From: Pseudomonas petrae
GTDB lineage: Bacteria; Pseudomonadota; Gammaproteobacteria; Pseudomonadales; Pseudomonadaceae
DNA length: 64,000 bases
Direction of reading: 5' to 3'
NCBI RefSeq assembly: GCF_021728295.1
Contig: NZ_JAKJXE010000009.1
Span: 124,001 to 188,000 of the forward strand
Shown: in pieces, positions 15,579-25,146 of the stretch
How the letters are laid out: each line of letters opens with the position of its first letter
Numbering within the stretch: position 1 is the stretch's first letter
Position numbers and translations under genes: made by a program
The notes under the pieces: model-generated
What the model was told of the DNA's origin: nothing
The model's database searches: none
The model's input: the letters and a program-made list of their open reading frames with translations, nothing else

Positions 15579-16579
15579 GTGCTTCACCCGCGAACACCCC
15601 ATCGGTATTGAGCGTCAGCGACCTCACCGTGCGCTTCAAGGATGCCCCGGCGAACGTCGTCGACGGCGTGTCGTTTGCCATACAGCCGGGCAAGACCCTG
15701 GCCATCGTCGGCGAGTCCGGCTGCGGCAAAAGCGTGACGTCCATGGCCTTGATGGGCTTATTGCCTGACACCGCGACTGTTCAAGCCAGCGCCTCGAATC
15801 TGCTGGGCGAGCCCTTGCTCGGGATGTCCGACGAGCGCCTGCTGGACGTGCGCGGCAACCGCATGGCGATGATCTTTCAGGAGCCGATGACCTCGCTCAA
15901 CCCGGTGTTCACCATTGGCGATCAGATCGCCGAAAGCGTGATTCGCCATCAGGGTCTGTCGGCCAGCGCCGCCCGCCAGCGCGCGCTGCAGATGCTGGAA
16001 AAGGTCCGCGTGCCCGATGCCCTTCAGCGTCTTGATGCTTACCCCCACGAGCTGTCCGGCGGCATGCGGCAGCGCGCAATGATCGCCATGGCGCTGGCCA
16101 ACGACCCCGCGCTGATCATCGCCGACGAGCCCACCACCGCCCTGGACGTGACGATTCAGGCGCAGATTCTTTCGCTGGTCGCCAGCCTGCAAGCCGAAAC
16201 CGGCACCTCGATGATGCTTATCACCCACGACCTCGGCGTGGTCGCCGAAGTGGCCGACGAGGTCGTCGTGATGTACGCCGGCCGCGTCGTCGAAAGCGGT
16301 TCGGTCAAAACCCTGTTTGATGATCCGCAGCACCCCTACACCGTCGGCCTGATGGGTTCGATGCCCTCGGTCGGCCCTCGCGAAGGGCGGCTGGCGACGA
16401 TCAACGGACGCGTGCCAACGCCGGCTGAGATGCCCACCGGTTGCCGTTTTGCCAGCCGTTGCCCTTTCGTCATCGCTGCCTGCCGAGAATCCCGTCCGCC
16501 CTTGCTGGAAGTCTCCGCCGGGCATTTCGCCGCCTGCATTCGTGTGCCACTTGAACAGCATCTGGGAGTCAGCGCATGA
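15575..16579 (+). CDS. peptide ABC transporter ATP-binding protein (DppD/OppD-like)
   Basis: A cytoplasmic ATPase of 334 residues for a dipeptide/oligopeptide or glutathione-type importer. It shows Walker A GESGCGKS (46-53), the signature LSGGMRQRAMIA, Walker B LIIADEPTTALD, and the switch histidine in LITHDLG. The C-terminal oligopeptide-transporter extension has the cysteine cluster GCRFASRCPFVIAACRE, which in DppD-type proteins can hold an Fe-S cluster. It overlaps the genes on both sides by four bases (ATGA), so translation is coupled. Confidence 0.93.
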   Translation: MSASPANTPSVLSVSDLTVRFKDAPANVVDGVSFAIQPGKTLAIVGESGCGKSVTSMALMGLLPDTATVQASASNLLGEPLLGMSDERLLDVRGNRMAMIFQEPMTSLNPVFTIGDQIAESVIRHQGLSASAARQRALQMLEKVRVPDALQRLDAYPHELSGGMRQRAMIAMALANDPALIIADEPTTALDVTIQAQILSLVASLQAETGTSMMLITHDLGVVAEVADEVVVMYAGRVVESGSVKTLFDDPQHPYTVGLMGSMPSVGPREGRLATINGRVPTPAEMPTGCRFASRCPFVIAACRESRPPLLEVSAGHFAACIRVPLEQHLGVSA

Positions 16580-17709
16580 GCCGGTCAGGCCAACAGATCG
16601 TTGAGGTCGGGAGCGCGGAAACGGCGATCGACAAACCGATTTTGGAAAGCATCGCGGTGAGCAAACACTTTCGCAGCGAAGCCGGCTTGTTCCAGCGCAA
16701 GAAGCCGCCGGTGCAAGCCGTCAACGAAGTGTCCCTGGCCGTGCGCCGGGGCGAAACCCTGGCGCTGGTGGGTGAATCGGGTTCGGGCAAATCGACACTG
16801 GGCCGGGTGCTGTTGAACCTGCTCAGGCCAACCGCCGGGGACGTTATTTACGAAGGCCGCAACCTGGGCAATCTGCCTGCCGACAAGCTGCGTCAGGTGC
16901 GCCGCGATCTGCAGATCATTTTCCAGGACCCGTTCGCCTCACTGAACCCGCGCATGAGTGTGGAATCGATCATCGGCGAGCCGATCTGGCTGCACCGCGA
17001 CGACAGCCGCAGCGCACGCCAGGACAAGGTCGCCGAGCTGTTGCGCACGGTGGGGCTGGCGCCGGAGCACGGTAGCCGCTTCCCCCACGAATTCTCCGGT
17101 GGTCAGCGTCAGCGCATTGGCATCGCCCGCGCGCTGGCCTCGGAGCCACGGCTGATCCTCGGCGACGAGCCGGTGTCGGCGCTGGATGTCTCGGTGCAGG
17201 CGCAGGTGGTCAATCTGCTGGAAGACCTCAAACACCAGTTCGGCCTGACCCTGCTGATCGTCGCCCACGGCCTCGCGGTGATCCGCCACATGAGCGACCG
17301 CGTGGCGGTGATGTACCTCGGCGAAATCGTCGAGCTGGCGCCGGTCAACGCGTTGTTCGAAACGCCCTTTCACCCCTACACCCAAGCGCTGATGGCCGCC
17401 GTGCCGGTCAGCCACCCGGACCTGCGCCGCCCGCGCCCGCTGCTCGGCGGCGACATGCCGAGCCCGAGCAAGCCGCCGGCCGGTTGTCGCTTTCACACCC
17501 GTTGCCCCCACGCCAAGCCGCTGTGCCGCGAAGTGAAACCTCTTTTCGAAACCGTCGAGCCGGGGCGTCAAGTGGCCTGCCATTACTGGCGCGAAATCGC
17601 CAACGCCGGCGCCGGTTCGCTGATCGTGCCGACCCCCAGCGCCGCCTACAGCCAGCGCCTGAATCTGTTCAAAAGCCATCAAGCCCTTTCTCTGGAGAGT
17701 CAGCCATGA
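16576..17709 (+). CDS. peptide ABC transporter ATP-binding protein (DppF/OppF-like)
   Basis: The second ATPase of the importer, 377 residues. Walker A is GESGSGKST, the signature FSGGQRQRIGIARAL, and Walker B LILGDEPVSALD. The H-loop region reads LLIVAHGLAVIRHMSD, with His-Gly in place of the usual His-Asp. The C-terminus again has a cysteine motif, GCRFHTRCPHAKPLCRE, and an extra tail of about 45 residues. ATGA overlaps link it to the upstream ATPase and downstream binding protein. Confidence 0.92.
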   Translation: MSRSGQQIVEVGSAETAIDKPILESIAVSKHFRSEAGLFQRKKPPVQAVNEVSLAVRRGETLALVGESGSGKSTLGRVLLNLLRPTAGDVIYEGRNLGNLPADKLRQVRRDLQIIFQDPFASLNPRMSVESIIGEPIWLHRDDSRSARQDKVAELLRTVGLAPEHGSRFPHEFSGGQRQRIGIARALASEPRLILGDEPVSALDVSVQAQVVNLLEDLKHQFGLTLLIVAHGLAVIRHMSDRVAVMYLGEIVELAPVNALFETPFHPYTQALMAAVPVSHPDLRRPRPLLGGDMPSPSKPPAGCRFHTRCPHAKPLCREVKPLFETVEPGRQVACHYWREIANAGAGSLIVPTPSAAYSQRLNLFKSHQALSLESQP

Positions 17710-19205
17710 AATTCGCCCACCTGATGACAACCACGTTGTTGCTGCTCGCTGCGAATGCGGCTGTCGCCGAAACCACTTTGCGCATCGGCATTCAGGACGA
17801 CCCTGACATGCTCGACCCGCACCGCTCGCGCACCTACTCGGGGCGTCTGGTCTACACCGCGCTGTGCGACAAGCTGGTCGACGTCAATCCTGATCTGACT
17901 TACGCGCCGCAACTGGCCACCGCCTGGAACTGGAGCGAGGACGGCAAGACGCTGACCATGACCCTGCGTGACGGCGTGACCTTCCACGACGGCGAGGTAT
18001 TTGACGCCGCCGCCGTGAAGTTCAACCTGGACCGCGCCCGCACCCTGCCCGACTCCCTGCGCAAGAGTGAACTGGCGTCAGTGGACAGCGTTGAGGTGAT
18101 CGACTCGAAAACCGTGGCGATCAAGGTCAAGCAGCCCGACGCGACGCTGATCTCGCAACTGTCGGACCGCGCCGGGATGATGCTCGCACCCAAGGCCTCG
18201 GCGACCGACGTGGCCTCAAAACCGGTGTGTTCCGGGCCGTACAAATTCGTTCAGCGCGTGCAGCAGGACCGCATCGTGCTGGAGCGCTTCGACAACTACT
18301 GGAACAAGCAGGCGTACCACTTCGACAAGGTGATTTTCCTGCCGATTCCGGACACCTCGGTGCGCCTGGCGAACCTGCGTTCCGGCGACCTGGACATCAT
18401 CGAGCGCGTCGCGCCAACCGACGTGAAGACCGCCAAGGCCGACAGCCACGTGCAGGTGTTCAGCACGCCGGGCCTGGGCTACATGCAGCTGATGTACAAC
18501 ACCAACAACGGCGACAAGGCCAACACCCCGATGGGCAAGGACAAGCGCGTGCGCAAGGCCTTCGAGCTGGCGATCGACCGTGACGCGATCAATCAGGTGG
18601 TGTTCGAAGGCCTGTACGCACCAAGCGCCCAGCCGTTCCCGAAAAACAGCCCGTATTACGACAAGGATCTGCCGGTCCCGACCCGCGACGTCGAAGCCAG
18701 CAAAAAACTGCTGGCCGAAGCCGGGGTGAAGACGCCCCTCAGCGTCGAGCTGAAAGTCGCCAACAACCCCATCGCGCAACAGGTTGGCCAGATCATTCAG
18801 GCGATGGCCGAAGAGGCCGGCTTCAAGGTCAATCTGATCGCCACCGAATACGCCACGCTGCTCAGCGAGCAACAGGCCGGCAACTTCCAGATCGGCATGA
18901 GCGCCTGGTCGGGCCGTCCTGATCCGGATGGGGACATTCATCAGTTCGTGACCTGCAAGGGCGGCCAGAATGACGGGCATTTCTGTGACCCGAAACTCGA
19001 CGAGCTGCTGAACAAGGCGCGCACCGTGAACGATCAGGCCCAGCGTCAGGCCATCTACTTCGAGGCCCTGCGTCTGCTCGCCGAAGACGTGCCGACCAGC
19101 TACCTGTACTTCGATCCTCGAATCATCGCGATGCGCAGCAACCTCACCGGTTTCGTGCCCAATCCCGATGGTTTGATTCGCCTGAACAACGTCGCTTTCA
19201 AATGA
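17706..19205 (+). CDS. peptide ABC transporter periplasmic substrate-binding protein (SBP_bac_5)
   Basis: A 499-residue extracytoplasmic solute-binding protein of cluster C. Residues 1-21 are a Sec signal peptide ending in AVA. The mature part begins ETTLRIGIQDDPDMLDPHRS and continues with the family pattern TLTMTLRDGVTFHDGEVFDA and YMQLMYNTNN. It resembles binding proteins for dipeptides and glutathione (DppA/GsiB). The start ATG at 17706 overlaps the previous stop; SD GGAG is nearby. It determines substrate specificity for the importer, which cannot be fixed from sequence. Confidence 0.93.
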   Translation: MKFAHLMTTTLLLLAANAAVAETTLRIGIQDDPDMLDPHRSRTYSGRLVYTALCDKLVDVNPDLTYAPQLATAWNWSEDGKTLTMTLRDGVTFHDGEVFDAAAVKFNLDRARTLPDSLRKSELASVDSVEVIDSKTVAIKVKQPDATLISQLSDRAGMMLAPKASATDVASKPVCSGPYKFVQRVQQDRIVLERFDNYWNKQAYHFDKVIFLPIPDTSVRLANLRSGDLDIIERVAPTDVKTAKADSHVQVFSTPGLGYMQLMYNTNNGDKANTPMGKDKRVRKAFELAIDRDAINQVVFEGLYAPSAQPFPKNSPYYDKDLPVPTRDVEASKKLLAEAGVKTPLSVELKVANNPIAQQVGQIIQAMAEEAGFKVNLIATEYATLLSEQQAGNFQIGMSAWSGRPDPDGDIHQFVTCKGGQNDGHFCDPKLDELLNKARTVNDQAQRQAIYFEALRLLAEDVPTSYLYFDPRIIAMRSNLTGFVPNPDGLIRLNNVAFK

Positions 19206-19248
19206 CAGCGGCGCGCGTGGACAACCGCTTTGGCCGCGAGGATTCGTC

Positions 19249-20193
19249 ATGCTGACTTTCATCCTGCGACGCCTGCTCAGTGCCATTCCGACGCTGATCC
19301 TGGTTTCGCTGTTCGTCTTCACCCTGCAAAAGCTGCTGCCCGGTGATCCGGTCCAGGCCATGGCGGGTGAAGAGCGCGACCCGGCGGTGATGGAATACCT
19401 GCGCGAGAAATACCGGCTCAACGACCCGCTGCCGCTGCAATACGTGCATTGGGTCGGCAACGTCCTGCAGGGCGACTTCGGCACCTCGCTGCGCACCGAG
19501 CAACCGGTGACCGTGCTGCTGGCGTCGAAGCTGCCGGTGACCATCGAGCTGGCAGTGCTGGCGCTGATCATCGCGTTGGTGATCGGCATTCCCACCGGGG
19601 TGATCTCGGCGGTGCGCAAGGGCACGTCGGTGGACTACGCGGCCAACGTGTTCGCCTTGTCGGGGATCTCGATTCCGCATTTCTGGCTGGGGATTCTGTT
19701 GATCATGATCTTCGCCGTGAAGCCGCAGTGGCTGCCGGCGTCGGGCTTCGTGCCGCTGGGTGAAGACATCGGACAGAACCTGAAAACCCTGATCCTGCCG
19801 GCGTTCGTGCTGGGTGCCGGGCTGTCGGGGGTGCTGATGCGTCACACCCGCAGCGCCATGCTCGAAGTGCTGCGCGTCGACTATGTGCGCACGGCGCGGG
19901 CCAAAGGTCTGTTCCCGCGCACGGTGATCTTGAAGCACGCCCTGCGTAATGCGCTGATGCCCATCGTCACACTCACCACGTTGCTGTTCGGCGAGTTGCT
20001 CGGCGGCGCGATGCTGACCGAGCAGGTGTTCAGCATTCCCGGCTTCGGCAAGATGATTGTCGATGCCGTGTTCAACCGCGATTACGCCGTGGTGCAAGGC
20101 GTGGTGCTGTGCGTCGCGATCGGCTTTTTGCTGCGGAATCTGCTGGCCGACGTGCTCTATCGCCTGATCAATCCGCGTCTGAGGACGGCCTGA
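19249..20193 (+). CDS. peptide ABC transporter permease (DppB/GsiC-like)
   Basis: An inner-membrane permease of 314 residues with six predicted helices. It has the N-terminal family pattern LRRLLSAIPTLILVSLFVFTL and the EAA loop DYVRTARAKGLFPRTVILKHALRNALMP that docks the ATPase. GAGGA precedes the ATG. The downstream permease starts within its stop codon (TGATG). Confidence 0.94.
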   Translation: MLTFILRRLLSAIPTLILVSLFVFTLQKLLPGDPVQAMAGEERDPAVMEYLREKYRLNDPLPLQYVHWVGNVLQGDFGTSLRTEQPVTVLLASKLPVTIELAVLALIIALVIGIPTGVISAVRKGTSVDYAANVFALSGISIPHFWLGILLIMIFAVKPQWLPASGFVPLGEDIGQNLKTLILPAFVLGAGLSGVLMRHTRSAMLEVLRVDYVRTARAKGLFPRTVILKHALRNALMPIVTLTTLLFGELLGGAMLTEQVFSIPGFGKMIVDAVFNRDYAVVQGVVLCVAIGFLLRNLLADVLYRLINPRLRTA

Positions 20194-21101
20194 TGACTTC
20201 GATTGCGACCCACCCTTCAGCGCCGCTGAACGCGCCGTCCCAGGCGCCGTTGAGAGAACCACTGCGGCGGCGCACCCGCTCGCCATTCGTGAAGAAATTC
20301 CTTGCCAACAAGGGCGCGGTGGTTGGGGCGGTCGTGCTGATCATCTTCATTCTTGCCGCGCTGCTGGCGCCGTGGATTGCGCCCCATGATCCGCTGAAAG
20401 CCAACTTCCTCGCCGTGCGCAAGGCGCCGTCGCTGATCTACTGGCTGGGCACCGACGAACTGGGCCGTGACCTGTTTTCCCGCCTGCTCTGGGGCGCGCG
20501 CAGTTCGCTGCTGGCCGGCGGGGTTTCGGTGGCCATCGCCATGGTCATCGGCGTGCCGCTGGGCCTGTTGGCCGGCTACTTCGGCGGCAAGCTCGACGCG
20601 GTGATTTCGCGAATCATGGAAGCGCTGCTGTCGTGCCCGTTTCTGGTACTGGCCATTGCCCTGGGCGCGTTTCTAGGCCCGAGCCTGAGCAACGCGATGA
20701 TTGCCATCGGGCTGTCGGCGATGCCGATTTTCTCGCGACTGACCCGCGGTCAGGTGCTGGCGATCCGTCACGAGGATTACCTGGAAGGCGCCCGCGCCAT
20801 CGGCCTGCCGGACCGCTGGATCATCCTGCGCTACGTGCTGCCGAACGTGCTCTCGCCGCTGGTTGTGCAAGCGACGCTGACCATCGCTTCGGCGATTCTG
20901 GCGGAAGCGAGCCTGTCTTTCCTCGGCCTGGGCCAGCAACCGCCCTCGCCGTCCTGGGGCTCAATGCTCAACACCGCGAAGAACTTCATGGAACAAGCGC
21001 CGTGGATGTCCATCGCCCCGGGCGTGGCGATCTACATCACCGTGCTGTGTTTCAACCTGCTGGGCGACGGGCTGCGCGATGCCCTCGACCCGAAAAGCTG
21101 A
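20193..21101 (+). CDS. peptide ABC transporter permease (DppC/GsiD-like)
   Basis: The second permease, 302 residues. A proline- and arginine-rich cytoplasmic N-terminus is followed by six helices. It shows the family signature LGTDELGRDLFSRLLWGARSSL and the EAA loop EDYLEGARAIGLPDRWIILRYVLPN. The start at 20193 overlaps the stop of the first permease. The gamma-glutamyltransferase gene follows after 70 bp. Confidence 0.94.
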   Translation: MTSIATHPSAPLNAPSQAPLREPLRRRTRSPFVKKFLANKGAVVGAVVLIIFILAALLAPWIAPHDPLKANFLAVRKAPSLIYWLGTDELGRDLFSRLLWGARSSLLAGGVSVAIAMVIGVPLGLLAGYFGGKLDAVISRIMEALLSCPFLVLAIALGAFLGPSLSNAMIAIGLSAMPIFSRLTRGQVLAIRHEDYLEGARAIGLPDRWIILRYVLPNVLSPLVVQATLTIASAILAEASLSFLGLGQQPPSPSWGSMLNTAKNFMEQAPWMSIAPGVAIYITVLCFNLLGDGLRDALDPKS

Positions 21102-21171
21102 CGGATTTATTCCGAAGGGCTCGAAAGCTGCGCCTCGATAACCAATCAACTGCCAAGAAGAGAACGACTGC

Positions 21172-22767
21172 ATGTTCGATGATCTGGATTACAGCCAACC
21201 TTACGCGTCCGCCCGCTCGCCGGTGATGGGCAACAACATGGTCGCCTGCTCGCAACCGCTGGCCGCACAGGCCGGGCTGGACATGCTGCGTCAGGGCGGC
21301 AACGCCGTTGATGCCGCCATCGCCGCCGCCATGGTGCTGACCGTGGTCGAACCCACCGGCTGCGGCATCGGCAGCGACGCCTTCGCCATCGTCTGGGACG
21401 GCAAGACGCTGCAGGGCCTGAACGCTTCTGGCCGCTCGCCGAACGCCTGGACGCCGGAGCATTTCGCCGGCCAGCAGGAAATGCCCCAGCGCGGCTGGGC
21501 CTCGGTGACGGTGCCGGGCGCGGTGTCGGCCTGGGTCGCGTTGTCCGAGCGCTACGGCAAGCTGCCCTTCGCCACCCTCGCCGCGCCCGCCATCGGCTAT
21601 GCGCGCGACGGTTATCAGGTCACGCCGATCATTGCTGAACTGTGGCGTCGCGGCGCCGAGCTGTTGAAGGATCAGCCGGGCTTTGCCGAGTGCTTCCTGC
21701 AAGGCGGCAAAGCGCCGAAGGCCGGGGAGAAAGTCGCGCTCAAGGATCACGCCAAGACGCTGGAGCTGATCGCTGACACCAAAGGCGAGGCGTTCTATCG
21801 CGGCGAACTCGCTCAGGCCATGATCAGCCACGCCAACGCCAATGGCAGCGTCATGAGCCTTGAGGATTTGGCGAACCACCGGGTGGACTGGATCGACACC
21901 TTGTCGGTGCCCTACGCCGGCGCCGTGGTCCACGAGCTTCCGCCGAATGGTCAGGGCATCGCCACGCTGGCGGGTCTGGGCATGCTCGAAGCGCTGGGCG
22001 TGGGCGAGCATCCGGTGGACAGCGTCGAGACCGTGCACCCGGTGCTGGAAGCGATGAAGCTGGCGCTGGCCGACCTCAATCAGCACGTCACCGACAACGA
22101 CCACATGCGCGTGGCCGCTGAACACATGCTGGACCCGGCGTACCTGCGCGACCGCGCGGCGTTGGTCGGCGAACAGGCGCAAGACCCGCTGCATGGCGCG
22201 CCCAAGGCCGGCGGCACGGTGTACCTGTCGGCGGCGGACGAGAGCGGCATGATGGTCTCGTTCATCCAGTCGAACTACATGGGTTTTGGTTCGGGTGTGG
22301 TGGTACCGGGCACGGGCATCAGCCTGCAGAATCGCGGGGCGGGTTTTACCCTGGACCCTGATCACGTCAACACCGTTGCGCCAGGCAAGCGGCCGTTTCA
22401 CACCATCATTCCGGGCTTCGTGATGAACGCCGACGGCACGCCGTTGATGTCTTTCGGCCTGATGGGCGGGCCAATGCAGGCTCAGGGGCATTTGCAGATG
22501 ATGCTGCGCATTCTGCGTTATAAGCAGAACCCGCAGGCCGCCGCCGATGCGCCCCGCTGGCGCATCGAATCCGGCCTGAAGGTCGCAGTGGAGCGCTCGT
22601 TTGATCCGGTCGTGATCGAAGCGCTGCGCGCCAAAGGCCACGACGTGGAGGTTGAAGACCCCAACGGCGTGTTTGCCTTCGGGGGCGCTCAGATCATCCA
22701 GCGCACGGCCGATGGCTATGTGGGTGGGACCGATCCGAGGAAAGATGGGTTGGTGGCGGCTTATTGA
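21172..22767 (+). CDS. gamma-glutamyltransferase family protein
   Basis: A 531-residue Ntn-hydrolase of the GGT family (Ggt/YwrD-like), which cleaves gamma-glutamyl bonds such as that of glutathione. The large subunit starts GNNMVACSQPLAAQAGLDMLRQGGNAVDAAIAAA. The autoprocessing nucleophile is the Thr in AGGTVYLSAADESGMMVSF, followed by the small-subunit motif GTGISLQNRGAGF. No signal peptide is seen, so unlike E. coli Ggt it is probably cytoplasmic and acts on imported peptides. It is the last gene of the GntR-ABC operon. That context suggests use of glutathione or gamma-glutamyl peptides as nutrients. Confidence 0.9.
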   Translation: MFDDLDYSQPYASARSPVMGNNMVACSQPLAAQAGLDMLRQGGNAVDAAIAAAMVLTVVEPTGCGIGSDAFAIVWDGKTLQGLNASGRSPNAWTPEHFAGQQEMPQRGWASVTVPGAVSAWVALSERYGKLPFATLAAPAIGYARDGYQVTPIIAELWRRGAELLKDQPGFAECFLQGGKAPKAGEKVALKDHAKTLELIADTKGEAFYRGELAQAMISHANANGSVMSLEDLANHRVDWIDTLSVPYAGAVVHELPPNGQGIATLAGLGMLEALGVGEHPVDSVETVHPVLEAMKLALADLNQHVTDNDHMRVAAEHMLDPAYLRDRAALVGEQAQDPLHGAPKAGGTVYLSAADESGMMVSFIQSNYMGFGSGVVVPGTGISLQNRGAGFTLDPDHVNTVAPGKRPFHTIIPGFVMNADGTPLMSFGLMGGPMQAQGHLQMMLRILRYKQNPQAAADAPRWRIESGLKVAVERSFDPVVIEALRAKGHDVEVEDPNGVFAFGGAQIIQRTADGYVGGTDPRKDGLVAAY

Positions 22768-22797
22768 GGCAACGGGGTCGTTCGCGAACCCGTCATT

Positions 22798-22884
22798 GCA
22801 GGCGCGCGCTTGCCCGCGATTGCGGTGTATCCGACACCTTATGTGGGTCTGACCTACCGCAATCGCGGGCAACCGCGCTCCTGC
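22798..22884. repeat. REP doublet
   Basis: Facing arms GCGCGCTTGCCCGCGATTGC (22798-22826 region) and GCAATCGCGGGCAACCGCGC (22856-22884 region) form a BIME between the convergent ggt-family and NDH genes. Confidence 0.75.
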
Positions 22885-22925
22885 ACATCATCAAACCCCG
22901 AAGGCGCCTTGGCTTTTGCCGCGCC

Positions 22926-24131
22926 TCAAGCCACGACAGGGATCAGCGGGTCCGCTGCGGCCAGCGCTGCTTCGCGTTCAGCCACCGGCGGATAGATCCA
23001 AACGGAGTTGATCTGCTGCTTGAGCTGCTTGGCTTCTTCCTTGATGAGCTTGACCTGACGATCCCAGCCTTCGGTGTACACCGCGCCCCAGGCGCCGAGA
23101 TCCAGGCAGGTGACGTATTTGACCTGGCTGTACGGAATCGGCGCTTCCCCCAGCAGGTCTGCGGCCACGTTGTTACCCGCCGAACGCCCCAGGGCGATGG
23201 CGTGCTGGCAGGTCATCAGTGCGAAATTGCCTTCGTCGTCGGTGGCGGCGTAAGCGGTGTCGCCGGTGGCGAAGATGTCGTCCTGGCCGATGACTTTCAG
23301 GTTGCGATCCACGTGCAAACGACCATAGGCATCGCGTTGGGCCGGGATCTGTTCAGTCAGCGAACTGGCACGCACACCCACCGTCCAGACCACCGTTTTG
23401 GCGTCGATGCGCTGGCCGTCGGCAAGTGTCACGCCATCGGCATCGACGGCTGAGACAGCCGCATTGGTTTTCCACTGCACGCCCAGCGCTTCGCAAGCGT
23501 CGACAATCGACGGGCTGATGTTCTCGCCCAGCGCCGCGCCAATCTTGGCGCCGCGATCGACGATGATCACATTGACTTCAGCATCGGCGCCCAACGCAGC
23601 ACGCAGACGCGCTGGCATTTCGGTCGCGGTTTCGATGCCGGTAAAGCCGCCACCGGCGACCACCACGGTGTTACGGGCCGCTGATTCCGGCTGTTTTGCC
23701 AGCGCCTTGATGTGGTGTTCCAGGCGAGTGGCTTCGTCGATCAGGTCGACATCGAACGCGTGCTCAACGCCGGGCACGGACGTTGGGCGAACCACGCGGC
23801 TGCCGGTGGCCAGAACCAGCTTGTCGTAGTTAAGTGAGGTTTTGACGCCGTTGGCGTCGCTGTAGCCGACTTTTTTCCCTGCCACATCGATGGAGTCGGC
23901 GACGCCTCTGATGAAGTTGACGCCGACCGCGTCGAACAGCGGGCCCAGCGGTGACTGCATCTGATGCACTTCCTGCTCATAGAAACGAGGGCGCACACCG
24001 AGTACGGCTGCCGGCGCCAGAACGGTGATTTCGACGTCAGTGCGGTCGTGCATGTCCAGCAAACGTGCGGCACTCAACGCACTCCACATCCCGCCAAAAC
24101 CCGCGCCGACAATCAGAATTTGCTTTTTCAA
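22926..24131 (-). CDS. NAD(P)/FAD-dependent oxidoreductase (type II NADH dehydrogenase-like)
   Basis: A 401-residue flavoprotein of the NDH-2/pyridine nucleotide-disulfide family. The FAD-binding Rossmann motif ILIVGAGFGGMWSAL is at the N-terminus, the NAD-binding site VVVAGGGFTGIETATEMPARL in the middle, and the FAD-contacting segment VIGQDDIFATGDTAY near residue 290. It could oxidise NADH and pass electrons to quinone at the membrane. The only start with a ribosome site is TTG at 24131 (GGAG six bases upstream). It is divergent from an Rrf2 regulator. Confidence 0.87.
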   Translation of the reverse strand: MKKQILIVGAGFGGMWSALSAARLLDMHDRTDVEITVLAPAAVLGVRPRFYEQEVHQMQSPLGPLFDAVGVNFIRGVADSIDVAGKKVGYSDANGVKTSLNYDKLVLATGSRVVRPTSVPGVEHAFDVDLIDEATRLEHHIKALAKQPESAARNTVVVAGGGFTGIETATEMPARLRAALGADAEVNVIIVDRGAKIGAALGENISPSIVDACEALGVQWKTNAAVSAVDADGVTLADGQRIDAKTVVWTVGVRASSLTEQIPAQRDAYGRLHVDRNLKVIGQDDIFATGDTAYAATDDEGNFALMTCQHAIALGRSAGNNVAADLLGEAPIPYSQVKYVTCLDLGAWGAVYTEGWDRQVKLIKEEAKQLKQQINSVWIYPPVAEREAALAAADPLIPVVA

Positions 24132-24251
24132 TGTGTGCTCCAAAGAAGAAATACGTCGTTTTTTCAGGTTGAGGACGCAGTGGCGCGGCCAACGGAGTGC
24201 CGAATGAGCAGTGCGGGTTTGTTTAGTCGGAGTTGGAGACCACCTCAGGAC

Positions 24252-24276
24252 AACTACGACTTTATTGATCGTAGTT
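24252..24276. promoter_or_regulatory. probable Rrf2 operator between the oxidoreductase and its regulator
   Basis: AACTACGA at 24252-24259 and its perfect complement TCGTAGTT at 24269-24276, with nine bases between, form a 25-bp AT-rich dyad of the size bound by Rrf2 dimers. It lies 121 bp upstream of the oxidoreductase start. The remaining 360-bp spacer contains no gene I can support. Confidence 0.6.
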
Positions 24277-24493
24277 AAATTCAGCAAGCGCTATTTCTTC
24301 GCACGCAAATCACTGGACGTGAGAGATTTCGATAAATATCTTAAAAATCAAAGGATTAAATCGATTATTCATCCATCGAAAAAGAATGAAGCTCGTAAAA
24401 ACGCTCTACCACTGGTCATTCACCCTGCGCTTTACTTGCGACGTGGCTGCTGAATTGTTAGCGTGCGCACGATCAATTCAGTCGGAGATACAC

Positions 24494-25051
24494 ATGTCTC
24501 TTTATAGCGCCGGCGTCGAATACGGCATTCACTGCCTGCTGTTTCTGATGGACGAGCGTGGTGACAGCCGCGAGGCCAGCGTGCGTGACCTGGCGGAACT
24601 GCAGGGCGTGCCGCAGGAATATCTGGCCAAGGTCTTCACCAAACTGGCGAAAGCGAAACTGGTGGTCGCCACCGAAGGCGTGCGCGGTGGCTTCAAGTTG
24701 GGCCGCCCTTCGGACGAAATCACCTTGCTGGACATCGTCACGGCCATCGACGGCCGCAAGCTGATTTTCGATTGCCGGGAGATTCGCGGTCGCTGCGCGG
24801 TGTTTGATGGCAACGCGCCAGAATGGGCCACCGAAGGCACTTGCGCGATTCACGCCGCAATGCTGACGGCGCAAAAGCGCATGGAAGAGGCGTTGGCGCA
24901 GCAGACCATTCTCGACCTGGGCCGCCGTTTCGGGCGCAAGGCACCGGCAGAGTTTGGCGGGCAGGTGAACAGCTGGTTGAACGAGCGCAAAGAACACCGC
25001 GCCTCGGGAGCCGACGGCCAGAGCATCGCGGTGGTGCAGGTGGACGAATAA
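24494..25051 (+). CDS. Rrf2-family transcriptional regulator with three cysteines
   Basis: A 185-residue regulator. The winged HTH contains EASVRDLAELQGVPQEYLAKVFTKLAKAKLVVATEGVRGGFKLGR. The sensing region has three cysteines (Cys94, Cys101, Cys117), as in Rrf2 proteins that hold Fe-S clusters (IscR, NsrR, RsrR), though the spacing is wider. It is divergent from an NADH-oxidising flavoprotein, so redox, NO or Fe-S status sensing is plausible. GGAG lies about six bases before the ATG at 24494. An upstream in-frame ATG at 24386 would add a stretch not found in the family. Confidence 0.9.
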   Translation: MSLYSAGVEYGIHCLLFLMDERGDSREASVRDLAELQGVPQEYLAKVFTKLAKAKLVVATEGVRGGFKLGRPSDEITLLDIVTAIDGRKLIFDCREIRGRCAVFDGNAPEWATEGTCAIHAAMLTAQKRMEEALAQQTILDLGRRFGRKAPAEFGGQVNSWLNERKEHRASGADGQSIAVVQVDE

Positions 25052-25146
25052 CCCGCTACTGCGCCCTCTTTTCATCCTGACTCTGGTTCACCAAAGGCGG
25101 GGAGAAGGCAGGTCCTGTTGAAGCCCTATGTTGCGGAGCTTAAATT

